64,000 nucleotides of DNA, from NCBI GenBank assembly GCA_016124575.1, contig WGNM01000016.1:124001-188000 (forward strand). The letters run 5' to 3'. The position numbers were made by a program, and so were the translations under genes. Below, piece by piece: positions 52,265 to 60,189 of this stretch. Each line of letters begins with the position of its first letter. The first letter of the stretch is position 1. The DNA is from Cryomorphaceae bacterium. GTDB taxonomy: Bacteria; Bacteroidota; Bacteroidia; Flavobacteriales_D; Sanyastnellaceae. Below the pieces are notes generated by a model. That model saw only the letters and a program-made list of their open reading frames with translations, searched no databases and was not told where the DNA came from.

Positions 52265-54088
52265 ATGTGTGGAATAGCAGGGTACATCGGTCGTTCAAGA
52301 CCCAATGAAGACAAAATTCAACGCGCATTAGCATCGATGAATCAACGTGGGCCCGATGCAAAAGGGGAGCTCACGATTGACGCGTCTGCAGGCAGTGTTG
52401 TTTTACTGCATGCCCGGCTGAGCATCATCGACCTCGACCCCCGCTCGAATCAGCCCTTTAGCAGAGGCCCCGTGCAACTCGTTTTCAACGGTGAAATATA
52501 TAACTACCTAGAAATAAGGAGAGAGCTTGAGCAGTTGGGACATCAATTCAGCACCGATTCAGACACCGAAGTGCTGGTTTACAGCTACTTGCAATGGGGC
52601 GTTTCGTGCACAGATCGCTTTGAAGGCATGTGGGCATTTGCCTTGTACGACGAGCGCAATCAAACAGTTTTGTTATCAAGAGATCGATTTGCAGAGAAGC
52701 CATTGTATTTGCACCGCACCAGCGACGGTATTTACTTCGCATCGGAAGTAAAAACCCTGATGCAGCTAAGCGGGAAAAAATTCGAAATCAACCACGACCA
52801 TGTCTTGCGCTACGTAGTGAACGGACATAAAGCATTATACAAAACAGAGCAAACCTATTTCCACGAAGTAGAAGAGCTGCCGGTAGCCACCAACCAAATA
52901 GTAGGATTGGACGGTAGTTTTTCGCGCAGCAAATATTGGACACCCGCATTGAAAGAGCAGGTGATGAGCATGGAAGATGCCATAGCAGGCACCCGAGAGC
53001 GACTTATCGACAGTGTAAAACTCCGCATGCGATCTGACGTCCCCCTTGCTTTTTGTCTGTCGGGCGGCGTTGACAGCGCCAGTCTGGTATCTATCGCCGC
53101 AAAAGAATTTAACGTCACTGCGCACACCTTCTCCATCATCGACAACGACCACCGTTACGACGAATTTGAGAACATACAAGCCACCATTGACGACACAGGG
53201 TGTGAAAGCACCAAGATCATATTGGCACCTGGGGAAGAAAACATCGACCGACTGGAATCATTGGTTGCTTATCACGATGCGCCAGTGGCAACCATATCGT
53301 ATTTCGTTCACTCCTTTTTATCGGAGCAAATTGCCAAGAACGGATTTAAGATTTCGATCAGCGGGACGGCTGCTGATGAACTGTTTACAGGATACTACGA
53401 CCATTTCGTGCTGCATCTGTATGAAATGCGCAATCATCCTGATTTTCAGCGCTACAAATCAGAGTGGGAGACCTACCCCTTGCAATTTGTCCGCCATCCC
53501 GACTTTAGAAAATTCGATTTGTATTTCGACAACCCCGGCAAGCGCGACCACATTTACTTGAACAACGACGAGTTCAGGTCGATGCTCAACAGCGATTTCA
53601 ACGAACCCTTCACCGAGACGAAGTATTGCGATTCATTGCTACGAAACCGCATGATGAATGAGCTCTTTCATGAAGTGGTTCCTGTTATACTTCATGAAGA
53701 CGACCTCAATTCAATGATGTTTTCGATTGAAAATAGAAGTCCGTTTCTCGATCGCTCCCTCTTTGAATGGGCATACAGCATCCCTTCAAGTTTATTGATC
53801 GACCAAGGGTACAACAAGCACATACTCCGAGAATCGATGAAAGGCATTTTGAACGATCAGGTGCGGTTGTCGAGAGAGAAAAAAGGCTTCAACGCCTCCA
53901 TCAATTCCATTTTTGATTTTAACAACGCCAAGCACCGCTCCTATTTCCTCGATGATTCAGCTATATTCGAGTATTTCAATCGCGAAAAAATCGAGCACAT
54001 GTTGAATAAAGGCGACTATCCGAATTCGTATAAGAAGTTCTTATTCAATTTCATCAATGCGAAGATCTTTTTGGAGCAGCATCGTTAA
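52265..54088 (+). CDS. asnB: Glutamine-dependent asparagine synthase-type amidotransferase
   Basis: 607-aa class II glutamine amidotransferase. Seen: catalytic Cys2 (MCGIAGYIG), NQRGPDA and FNGEIYNY glutaminase motifs, then the synthetase domain with PP-loop CLSGGVDSASL near residue 262 and SISGTAADELFTGYYDH. In glycan clusters such proteins often amidate a sugar carboxylate instead of aspartate, and the setting next to nonulosonate genes makes that likely. Sugar and position are unknown. Confidence 0.88.
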   Translation: MCGIAGYIGRSRPNEDKIQRALASMNQRGPDAKGELTIDASAGSVVLLHARLSIIDLDPRSNQPFSRGPVQLVFNGEIYNYLEIRRELEQLGHQFSTDSDTEVLVYSYLQWGVSCTDRFEGMWAFALYDERNQTVLLSRDRFAEKPLYLHRTSDGIYFASEVKTLMQLSGKKFEINHDHVLRYVVNGHKALYKTEQTYFHEVEELPVATNQIVGLDGSFSRSKYWTPALKEQVMSMEDAIAGTRERLIDSVKLRMRSDVPLAFCLSGGVDSASLVSIAAKEFNVTAHTFSIIDNDHRYDEFENIQATIDDTGCESTKIILAPGEENIDRLESLVAYHDAPVATISYFVHSFLSEQIAKNGFKISISGTAADELFTGYYDHFVLHLYEMRNHPDFQRYKSEWETYPLQFVRHPDFRKFDLYFDNPGKRDHIYLNNDEFRSMLNSDFNEPFTETKYCDSLLRNRMMNELFHEVVPVILHEDDLNSMMFSIENRSPFLDRSLFEWAYSIPSSLLIDQGYNKHILRESMKGILNDQVRLSREKKGFNASINSIFDFNNAKHRSYFLDDSAIFEYFNREKIEHMLNKGDYPNSYKKFLFNFINAKIFLEQHR

Positions 54089-54093
54089 ATTTG
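54086..54093 (+). promoter_or_regulatory. Possible internal -7 box before the second NeuB-like gene
   Basis: TAAATTTG matches TAnnTTTG and overlaps the asnB stop, 22 nt before the ATG at 54115. A TTTTTG upstream is too close (12 nt) to be a standard -33 element. Confidence 0.3.
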
Positions 54094-54114
54094 CAACCAC
54101 GAAAAACACACAAC

Positions 54115-54822
54115 ATGTTTATTATATCAGAGATTTCACCTCAATTTAGTGGAGACTTGGCCACAGCCGAGCAGATGATTTTACAATCGAAACTCGGAGG
54201 AGCAGAGGCGATAAAAGTGCAATTGTACGAGCCCGAGCAGTTCAACAAGCCAGAGAGTCACCGCATGAGTTTTGAGGAATTGAAGCACTTGCAGCAATTT
54301 GCGAAGCATCATGGCATCGATTTGTTTGCCACCCCATTTGCTCCAAAATTCTTGGACTGGTGTGTTCAGCTCGATATGAAATACATGAAAGTCGCTGCGC
54401 GGATGCACGTCAACTTCCCTGAATTGACGCGAGACATCATGAGCTTGAAGAAGCCAACATTCGTTTCTATACCTGCCGACATGGCCAAAGAAGACCAAGA
54501 TAAAATTGAGATCGTTGACCACGCCATTTATTTGTACTGCGTAGTTAAATATCCAACCTTGGTTGAAGAATTTGAAATGCCCGACTTCAACAACAGTCGC
54601 TTTCACGGCATTTCAGACCACACCTTGGGCAATTCAGCAGCTATGTTTGCCTCTGCCCATGGCGCAAATTATTTAGAGAAGCACTTCACCTTGCGCAACT
54701 CATTTCAGCGCACAGGAGAAATGGCTCACCTGTGTTCAATGACCATGGAAGACCTTGCCATGATTAAGAATACGGCCATGGAATTTGAGACTTTGCGACG
54801 CGTAACAGGAATGAATGGCTGA
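54115..54822 (+). CDS. Short NeuB-like protein lacking the SAF domain
   Basis: 235-aa TIM-barrel protein related to nonulosonate synthases. The ATG at 54115 (MFIISEISPQFSGDL) is chosen over a TTG at 54091. Seen: ISEISPQFSGDLATAEQMI, AIKVQLYEPEQF, DLFATPFAPKFLDW, the HGISDHTLGNS block and YLEKHFTL. The C-terminal SAF domain of full-length NeuB is absent and the protein ends soon after the barrel. It may be an active variant needing a partner, or have a different substrate. It overlaps the next gene by 8 nt. Confidence 0.8.
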   Translation: MFIISEISPQFSGDLATAEQMILQSKLGGAEAIKVQLYEPEQFNKPESHRMSFEELKHLQQFAKHHGIDLFATPFAPKFLDWCVQLDMKYMKVAARMHVNFPELTRDIMSLKKPTFVSIPADMAKEDQDKIEIVDHAIYLYCVVKYPTLVEEFEMPDFNNSRFHGISDHTLGNSAAMFASAHGANYLEKHFTLRNSFQRTGEMAHLCSMTMEDLAMIKNTAMEFETLRRVTGMNG

Positions 54823-56143
54823 GGAAATACGTCAGGCGACAGCATCATTTCACCAACTGCGCAAAGCGGGAAAAACGACAGACGAAGGACTGGCATATCG
54901 GTGCATGTCTGAAAATGTCTCCTACCGCTTAACCAAAGCAGAAGCATCTGATATCTTCATCGGTATCCGCATGTTTATTCGCATGTTGCGGCTTATGCGC
55001 AGCGGCGGACAAACCTACAAAACCCTTGCAGGCACCAGCGGCAACGCCATATTGGAGTGCAACTTCGTTTATGAAGAGTTGGAGCAACAGTATATAGAAA
55101 AGCAAAGTGGTGAAGCACCATCCTTTTTTATTTCGAAAGAAGATTTGCCTCGGGCAATGTCGTCAGTACGAGAGATGATGCATTACTCCTGGTTTGCCAT
55201 TTGGCACCTCATCCGCAACGTGTTTGCGAAAAACCGAGGAAATGTAGCCATGCAATTGGTGTTTGTAGCAGAGAGCGCCGCATTGTTGAAACTTTGCAAA
55301 CAACTGAAAATAAGGAACTTGTATGATTTCGCTCCTTATTTAATCGATTCCAATTGGGCGTATTTGCTTTGTCGAAGCAGCATTTCAAACTACTGTAAAC
55401 TCCCATCGCCAGGACCATTATACACCCACAACCACACCTTGTTGTGCGACACCCTAATTTTGAGCAACCACTATCAATTTGAAGAAGTTGCTAAGTACAG
55501 CGAAGTGAAATTCAAGCACATAGAGAAATGGCTGCCTGAATATGCATTTACTTACATCGATCGCTATTTGGCACAACCCGCAACCATTGAGAAAACCATC
55601 GGGTACTATTCACATGGCGGTTGGCTGCGGGCGCAAGAGCAGCATGCCGATGACGGATTGAACATACCAGCTGCAGAGCATATTTTATTGCAACACCTCG
55701 CCCAGTTTATTTCAGAGAATCCAGATTTTACAGTTACCATCTTCCCACATCCGCGCGAGCGAAAAGAAGAAATTTGGGACCGCACACTCGCCTATTACTC
55801 AGGTTATTTCGAGAGCGAACAGCAATTCAAGATCATCGAAAAAGACATACGTACGGCGCATAGTTTCGAAAAAGTAGACATCGCAATGGCTGCATTTAGC
55901 ACCATACTGTACGAGCGCCTTTTTTGCGGTTACAAAACCTTTATTGGCAATTACGGCATCCCGAATTTCCCCATGTCGGGATCGACCTTGAATGCCATTT
56001 GTTTCAACAATTACGACCATTTGCAAGAGCTCATCCTGCGTGCGGCAGGGATTTCGAACAACACATTCTTTGAAAGCTTCGGCTTAAAAGATTATAAGTT
56101 CGATCACTATCCTTACTTTTCAGACCATGATCGCAATAGTTGA
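54815..56143 (+). CDS. Putative GT-B glycosyltransferase with HP motif
   Basis: 442 aa, family not firmly recognised, cytoplasmic. The N-terminal half is helical; the second half contains YYSHGGWLRAQEQHADDG (a glycine-rich strand turn), TVTIFPHPRERKEE (HP motif as in sialyl- and polysialyltransferase-like GT-B enzymes) and IAMAAFSTILYERLFCG. The layout resembles that of the 461-aa protein at 47347-48732, but similarity is weak by eye. It could attach the sugar made by the adjacent NeuB-like protein. It overlaps hisH by 17 nt. Confidence 0.55.
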   Translation: MAEEIRQATASFHQLRKAGKTTDEGLAYRCMSENVSYRLTKAEASDIFIGIRMFIRMLRLMRSGGQTYKTLAGTSGNAILECNFVYEELEQQYIEKQSGEAPSFFISKEDLPRAMSSVREMMHYSWFAIWHLIRNVFAKNRGNVAMQLVFVAESAALLKLCKQLKIRNLYDFAPYLIDSNWAYLLCRSSISNYCKLPSPGPLYTHNHTLLCDTLILSNHYQFEEVAKYSEVKFKHIEKWLPEYAFTYIDRYLAQPATIEKTIGYYSHGGWLRAQEQHADDGLNIPAAEHILLQHLAQFISENPDFTVTIFPHPRERKEEIWDRTLAYYSGYFESEQQFKIIEKDIRTAHSFEKVDIAMAAFSTILYERLFCGYKTFIGNYGIPNFPMSGSTLNAICFNNYDHLQELILRAAGISNNTFFESFGLKDYKFDHYPYFSDHDRNS

Positions 56144-56735
56144 TTACGGATTAGGAAATTTGGCATCAGTGCGCAACATGCTTAAAAAAGCGGGCGCATC
56201 GAGTGAAATTACCCGCGACCCCGACCTCATCTTGAAGGCCGATCGTGTTATTTTACCGGGTGTAGGCGCCTTTGGCCTTGGCATGGCGAACCTGCACAGC
56301 TTCGAACTTGTGGAAGTGCTAAAAGAAAAGGCGCAAACCGGCAATCCGATGCTTGGAATTTGTCTGGGCGCACAATTGATGACCACATTCAGCGAAGAGA
56401 ACGGCTGCAACGGACTGAACTTCTTTGATGCGCGCACAAGCAGATTTCCGAATAATGGCGACTTAAAAGTGCCGCATATGGGATGGTCGAACGTCACCAT
56501 AGAACAGTCTGAGCACCCCTTATTTGCAAGCATTGCTTTACCCCCGCGCTATTATTTCGTTCATAGCTATTACATGCATGCCAAGAGCGAGAGCGACCTG
56601 CTTTGCAGTTGTCGATATGGCTTGAGTTTCGCTGCTGGGCTTGCCAAAGACAATCTTGCCGGAGTTCAGTTTCACCCCGAGAAAAGCCATGTCTTCGGCT
56701 TACAACTCATGAAGAACTTCATTGCATGGAAATGA
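56127..56735 (+). CDS. hisH: HisH-type glutaminase subunit (sugar amidination)
   Basis: Class I glutamine amidotransferase releasing ammonia, 202 aa. Seen: IVDYGLGNLASVRNML, the oxyanion and nucleophile region LGICLGAQLM (catalytic Cys), and FHPEKSH (catalytic His and Glu). The whole triad is intact. It lies directly before a HisF homologue and an N-acetyl sugar amidotransferase, not in a his operon, so it most likely supplies ammonia for sugar modification as HisH2 does in Pseudomonas O-antigen loci. Confidence 0.9.
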   Translation: MIAIVDYGLGNLASVRNMLKKAGASSEITRDPDLILKADRVILPGVGAFGLGMANLHSFELVEVLKEKAQTGNPMLGICLGAQLMTTFSEENGCNGLNFFDARTSRFPNNGDLKVPHMGWSNVTIEQSEHPLFASIALPPRYYFVHSYYMHAKSESDLLCSCRYGLSFAAGLAKDNLAGVQFHPEKSHVFGLQLMKNFIAWK

Positions 56736-57493
56736 ATCAACGGGCGAGGATTATACCTGTGCTGACCATAGATCAGCAGAAATTGGTAAAAACCGTGAAG
56801 TTTAAAAATCCGAACTACATAGGTGACCCCATCAATGCGATTAAGATTTTCAACGATAAAATGGTGGATGAAATCGTTGTTTTAGACATCACCGCATCGG
56901 CGCAAGGGCGCGAGCCCAATGAAAAACTCATTTACGAAATGGCGGGAGAGTGTTTTTCACCCTTGGGATACGGAGGAGGGATAACCAGCTTTGATCAAGC
57001 CTCCAAAATATTTTCGCTTGGTGTAGAGAAGATCATCTTGAACAGCATAGTCAACACCAAGCCTCAACTCATCAGCGAAATAGCCAATGCCTTTGGCAGT
57101 CAGAGTGTTGTGGTTAGTCTTGATGTAAAGAAGAAGTTTCTATCTGGCATACGTCCGCATTTTACCTCAGGAAAAAGCGCCAGTACAGAGAGCATTGTAG
57201 AATTTGCGAAGCGCATAGAATCGTTAGGAGCCGGTGAGATATTCGTACACGACATCGAGCGCGACGGCACCTTTACTGGTTACAACCGCGAACTCATCAA
57301 ACTTGTTGCTGGTGCTGTTTCGGTTCCTGTTGTGTCTTGTGGCGGGGCATCGGGACATACAGAAATGTTCGACATCATTTCAGAAACAGGGGCATCTGCA
57401 GCAGCAGCGGGAAGTGTATTCGTATACAAAGGACAAAACACCAATTCGATACTAATTTCATACCCAACACCAGCCGACATAGTTCAGCATTAA
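56732..57493 (+). CDS. hisF: HisF-like subunit with altered catalytic site
   Basis: TIM-barrel partner of HisH, 253 aa from the ATG at 56732 (ATGA overlap); an ATG at 56726 would add two residues. Seen: RIIPVLTIDQQKLVKTVKF at the N-terminus, where histidine-pathway HisF has an Asp (RIIPCLDV); here the position is Thr. The second conserved Asp is kept (VVSLDVKKKF). Also visible: GDPINAIKIF, GYGGGITS and a phosphate-binding CGGASG. Loss of the first acid suggests no cyclase activity, only an ammonia channel for the next gene's product, as in HisF2 proteins. Confidence 0.85.
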   Translation: MNQRARIIPVLTIDQQKLVKTVKFKNPNYIGDPINAIKIFNDKMVDEIVVLDITASAQGREPNEKLIYEMAGECFSPLGYGGGITSFDQASKIFSLGVEKIILNSIVNTKPQLISEIANAFGSQSVVVSLDVKKKFLSGIRPHFTSGKSASTESIVEFAKRIESLGAGEIFVHDIERDGTFTGYNRELIKLVAGAVSVPVVSCGGASGHTEMFDIISETGASAAAAGSVFVYKGQNTNSILISYPTPADIVQH

Positions 57494-57556
57494 CCCCACT
57501 GATGAGGTGGAATATTTGTAGCTTTGTCGGCATCAATTAGGACTGATCTAGCACCA

Positions 57557-58723
57557 ATGAGCGAAGTACGAGTTTGTACAAAAACAGTGATGGATAACAT
57601 TGCGGACCCCGACATCACATTCGATGAAAACGGCGTCTGTAACTATTACTATCAATACCAGCGCAGAGTAAAAGATTTCTACATTGGCGGAGAGAAAGGT
57701 GAAAAAGAGCTAGCCACCCTATTTGAAAACATCAAAGCAGAAGGAGCTGGAAAGAAGTACGATTGCATAACAGGTGTGAGCGGCGGAGTAGACAGCACTT
57801 ACATGATTTATTTGTGTAAAAAGTACGGATTACGTCCGCTTGTGGTGCACCTCGACAACGGTTGGAATTCAGAGATTGCCAATCAGAACATCAACAATAT
57901 AATCGATAAGAGCGGGTTTGACTTGCACACCCATGTAATAGACTGGGATGAGTTTCGCGATTTGCAGACATCCTTTTTGAAAGCCTCCGTCATCGATTTG
58001 GAATTAACATCCGATCATGCCATTTTCGCCGTCATATACAAGCTTGCACAGAAGTATAAAATCAATTATTTATTGAACGGCTTTAACATCACAACCGAAG
58101 GCATACTTCCGAGCTCATGGCGTTGGTTTAAGTATGATTGGTTGAACATAAGCGCCATTCAGAAAAAGTTTGGTTCAGTAAAATTGAAGACCTATCCCCA
58201 CATCAATTTTGGGAAGAAAATTTACTACGACCTATTGAAAGGGATGACCACCGTTTTGCCCTTGAACTACATCGATTACGACAAAGCCGAGGCCAAGCGC
58301 GTTATACAGGCTGAGTTGGGGTGGAGAGATTACGGCGGCAAGCACTTTGAGAGCATCATCACACGCTTTTATCAAGGGTATATTTTGCCTGAGAAATTCA
58401 ATGTAGACAAGCGCAAAGCACATTTATCGACATTGATAGCATCAGGTCAAATATCGCGTGAGCAAGCCTTGAGAGAATTGGAAGAGCCAGCTTATGACGC
58501 CACCATGTGCGCCGAAGACAAAGAGTTTGTGCTCAAAAAGTTTGGATTTAGTGAAGCCGAGTTCGACGCCATAATGAAAGCGCCCGTAAAGGCCCACACC
58601 GACTATCCGAGCTACATTACAGCACATTACAAGTACCACGAAAATATAATGAAATCGATTTCGCCATTCACTCGCTTCGTAAAGAAAGCCATTGGGATTA
58701 AGCGCGAAAGCAAAGCATACTGA
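57557..58723 (+). CDS. N-acetyl sugar amidotransferase (WbpG/PseA family)
   Basis: PP-loop ATPase of 388 aa converting an N-acetyl to an acetamidino group with HisH/HisF-derived ammonia. The ATG at 57557 is used; a TTG at 57524 is less likely. Seen: CTKTVMDNIADPDITFDENGVC at residues about 6-27 and PP-loop TGVSGGVDSTYM near residue 75, with GFNITTEGILPSSWRW later. In relatives the first block carries two C-x-x-C pairs; here the second Cys of each is Thr and Tyr (CTKT, CNYY), so zinc binding is probably altered. A possible -7 box TAGCTTTG lies at 57519-57526. Confidence 0.9.
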   Translation: MSEVRVCTKTVMDNIADPDITFDENGVCNYYYQYQRRVKDFYIGGEKGEKELATLFENIKAEGAGKKYDCITGVSGGVDSTYMIYLCKKYGLRPLVVHLDNGWNSEIANQNINNIIDKSGFDLHTHVIDWDEFRDLQTSFLKASVIDLELTSDHAIFAVIYKLAQKYKINYLLNGFNITTEGILPSSWRWFKYDWLNISAIQKKFGSVKLKTYPHINFGKKIYYDLLKGMTTVLPLNYIDYDKAEAKRVIQAELGWRDYGGKHFESIITRFYQGYILPEKFNVDKRKAHLSTLIASGQISREQALRELEEPAYDATMCAEDKEFVLKKFGFSEAEFDAIMKAPVKAHTDYPSYITAHYKYHENIMKSISPFTRFVKKAIGIKRESKAY

Positions 58724-58724
58724 A

Positions 58725-59738
58725 ATGGATAAACTTCGATTCGCCATAGTGGGATGTGGCAGTATAGGCAAACGCCATATTGCGGTAATAGATGCCGAAG
58801 AAAATGCTGTTGTAGTGGCCATATGCGACAACGACGAGACAAGAGGACAGGAACAAGCCGACTTGTATCATTTGCCCCTCTACTCAGATTTTCAGACCAT
58901 GCTAAACGAGGTTGATGCCGACATAATCAGCATTGCTACACCTCACCACCTGCACGCTGAAATGTCGGTACTTGCAAACAACGCCGGTTTTGACGTCTTG
59001 GTTGAAAAGCCCATGGCTCTAAGTCGCGTTGACTGTGTCCGCATGAACGAAGCTGCAGAAAAAGCAGGAAAAAACCTGTGGGTAGTGAAGCAAAACCGCC
59101 ACAACGTGCCCGTTCGATTGGCAAAAGACGCCATCGACAAAGGGCGCTTGGGTAAGATTTTCATGATCAAGTGCGATATACTTTGGAACCGTTACCAAGG
59201 ATATTACGATGATTCTCCTTGGAGAGGAAACAAGGAATTGGAGGGAGGAGCACTCTTCACACAAGCCAGCCACTTCATCGACCTACTCATTTGGTGGTGC
59301 GGTGATGTAGTTGAAGCCCTCGGACATGCCGAAACACAGAATCACAATATCGAAACCGAAGATTCTGGTATGTCGATACTAAAATTCAGCAACGGCGCCA
59401 TTGGCTCATTGGTGTGGACCACCTGTGTTTACAACAAAAACTACGAAGGCAGCATCACCATTGTTGGAGAGCGCGGCACAATTAAAATCGGCGGTAAATA
59501 CCTGAATAAAATTGAGTATTGGGATGTTGAAGGATACCCATTGCCTGAAGGCATAGAGTTTACAGACAAACCTAATGCTTATGGAAAATACCAAGGCACG
59601 AGCTCGAACCACGATAAAGTGATAAAAGCCATTGTAGACCGAGTAAAACATGGTGGCACCGACACCGTAGATGGATTTGAAGGGATGCGTTCAGTGGCTG
59701 CGATTGAAGACATATACGCATCTGTTCGCCATGACTGA
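58725..59738 (+). CDS. Gfo/Idh/MocA oxidoreductase (WbpB-like)
   Basis: NAD-dependent sugar dehydrogenase of 337 aa. Seen: N-terminal Rossmann IVGCGSIGKRHI, the ATPHHLHAEM and VEKPMAL (catalytic Lys) motifs, and the second-domain block GGALFTQASHFIDLLIWWCGD with its likely catalytic His. By position before WbpD- and WbpE-like genes it should oxidise C3 of UDP-GlcNAcA to a 3-keto-uronate, like WbpB. It begins 1 nt after the amidotransferase stop and overlaps the next gene by 8 nt. Confidence 0.87.
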   Translation: MDKLRFAIVGCGSIGKRHIAVIDAEENAVVVAICDNDETRGQEQADLYHLPLYSDFQTMLNEVDADIISIATPHHLHAEMSVLANNAGFDVLVEKPMALSRVDCVRMNEAAEKAGKNLWVVKQNRHNVPVRLAKDAIDKGRLGKIFMIKCDILWNRYQGYYDDSPWRGNKELEGGALFTQASHFIDLLIWWCGDVVEALGHAETQNHNIETEDSGMSILKFSNGAIGSLVWTTCVYNKNYEGSITIVGERGTIKIGGKYLNKIEYWDVEGYPLPEGIEFTDKPNAYGKYQGTSSNHDKVIKAIVDRVKHGGTDTVDGFEGMRSVAAIEDIYASVRHD

Positions 59739-60189
59739 GCCAAAGAAATACCGGGCGAGCATTCGCGATGTAGAATTTGGAGAGGCGGTTACCATCGTTG
59801 AGCCATGCAACTTATATGAATGCTTCATTGGCGATAATTCCTTTGTAGGACCATTCACCGAAATTCAAAAAGGTGTGCGAATAGGTAGCCATACCAAAAT
59901 CCAGTCGCATACCTTCATTTGCGAGTTGGTCACCATAGGAAATAACTGCTTCGTAGGTCATGGAGTGATGTTCATAAACGACCTTTTCAGTGAAGGAGGG
60001 CCAGCGGGAGGCGATGCCTCAAAATGGAAAACGACACACATTGGAAACCACGTTTCTATCGGCAGCAATGCCACCATTTTGCCCATCGCTATATGCGACC
60101 ACGTCGTGATTGGCGCAGGTGCTGTTGTAACAAAAAACATTGTCGAACCTGGCATTTACGCCGGAAATCCGGCTAAAAAACTACGCTAA
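59731..60189 (+). CDS. Left-handed beta-helix N-acetyltransferase (WbpD-like)
   Basis: Hexapeptide-repeat acyltransferase of 152 aa, trimer-forming, acetyl-CoA dependent. The ATG at 59731 is chosen; an upstream ATG at 59671 lies inside the previous gene. Seen: repeats such as IGDNSFVGPFTEIQKGVRIG, IQSHTFICELVTIGNNCFVG, and ISIGSNATILPIAICDHVVIGAGAVVTKN-type ending. Between WbpB- and WbpE-like genes it should acetylate the 3-amino group to give a diacetamido-uronic acid. Confidence 0.88.
   Translation: MTEPKKYRASIRDVEFGEAVTIVEPCNLYECFIGDNSFVGPFTEIQKGVRIGSHTKIQSHTFICELVTIGNNCFVGHGVMFINDLFSEGGPAGGDASKWKTTHIGNHVSIGSNATILPIAICDHVVIGAGAVVTKNIVEPGIYAGNPAKKLR

Noticed and set aside
56127-57493. Histidine biosynthesis genes
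   Set aside because: Only hisH and hisF are present, HisF lacks the first catalytic Asp, and the next gene is a sugar amidotransferase within a glycan cluster.
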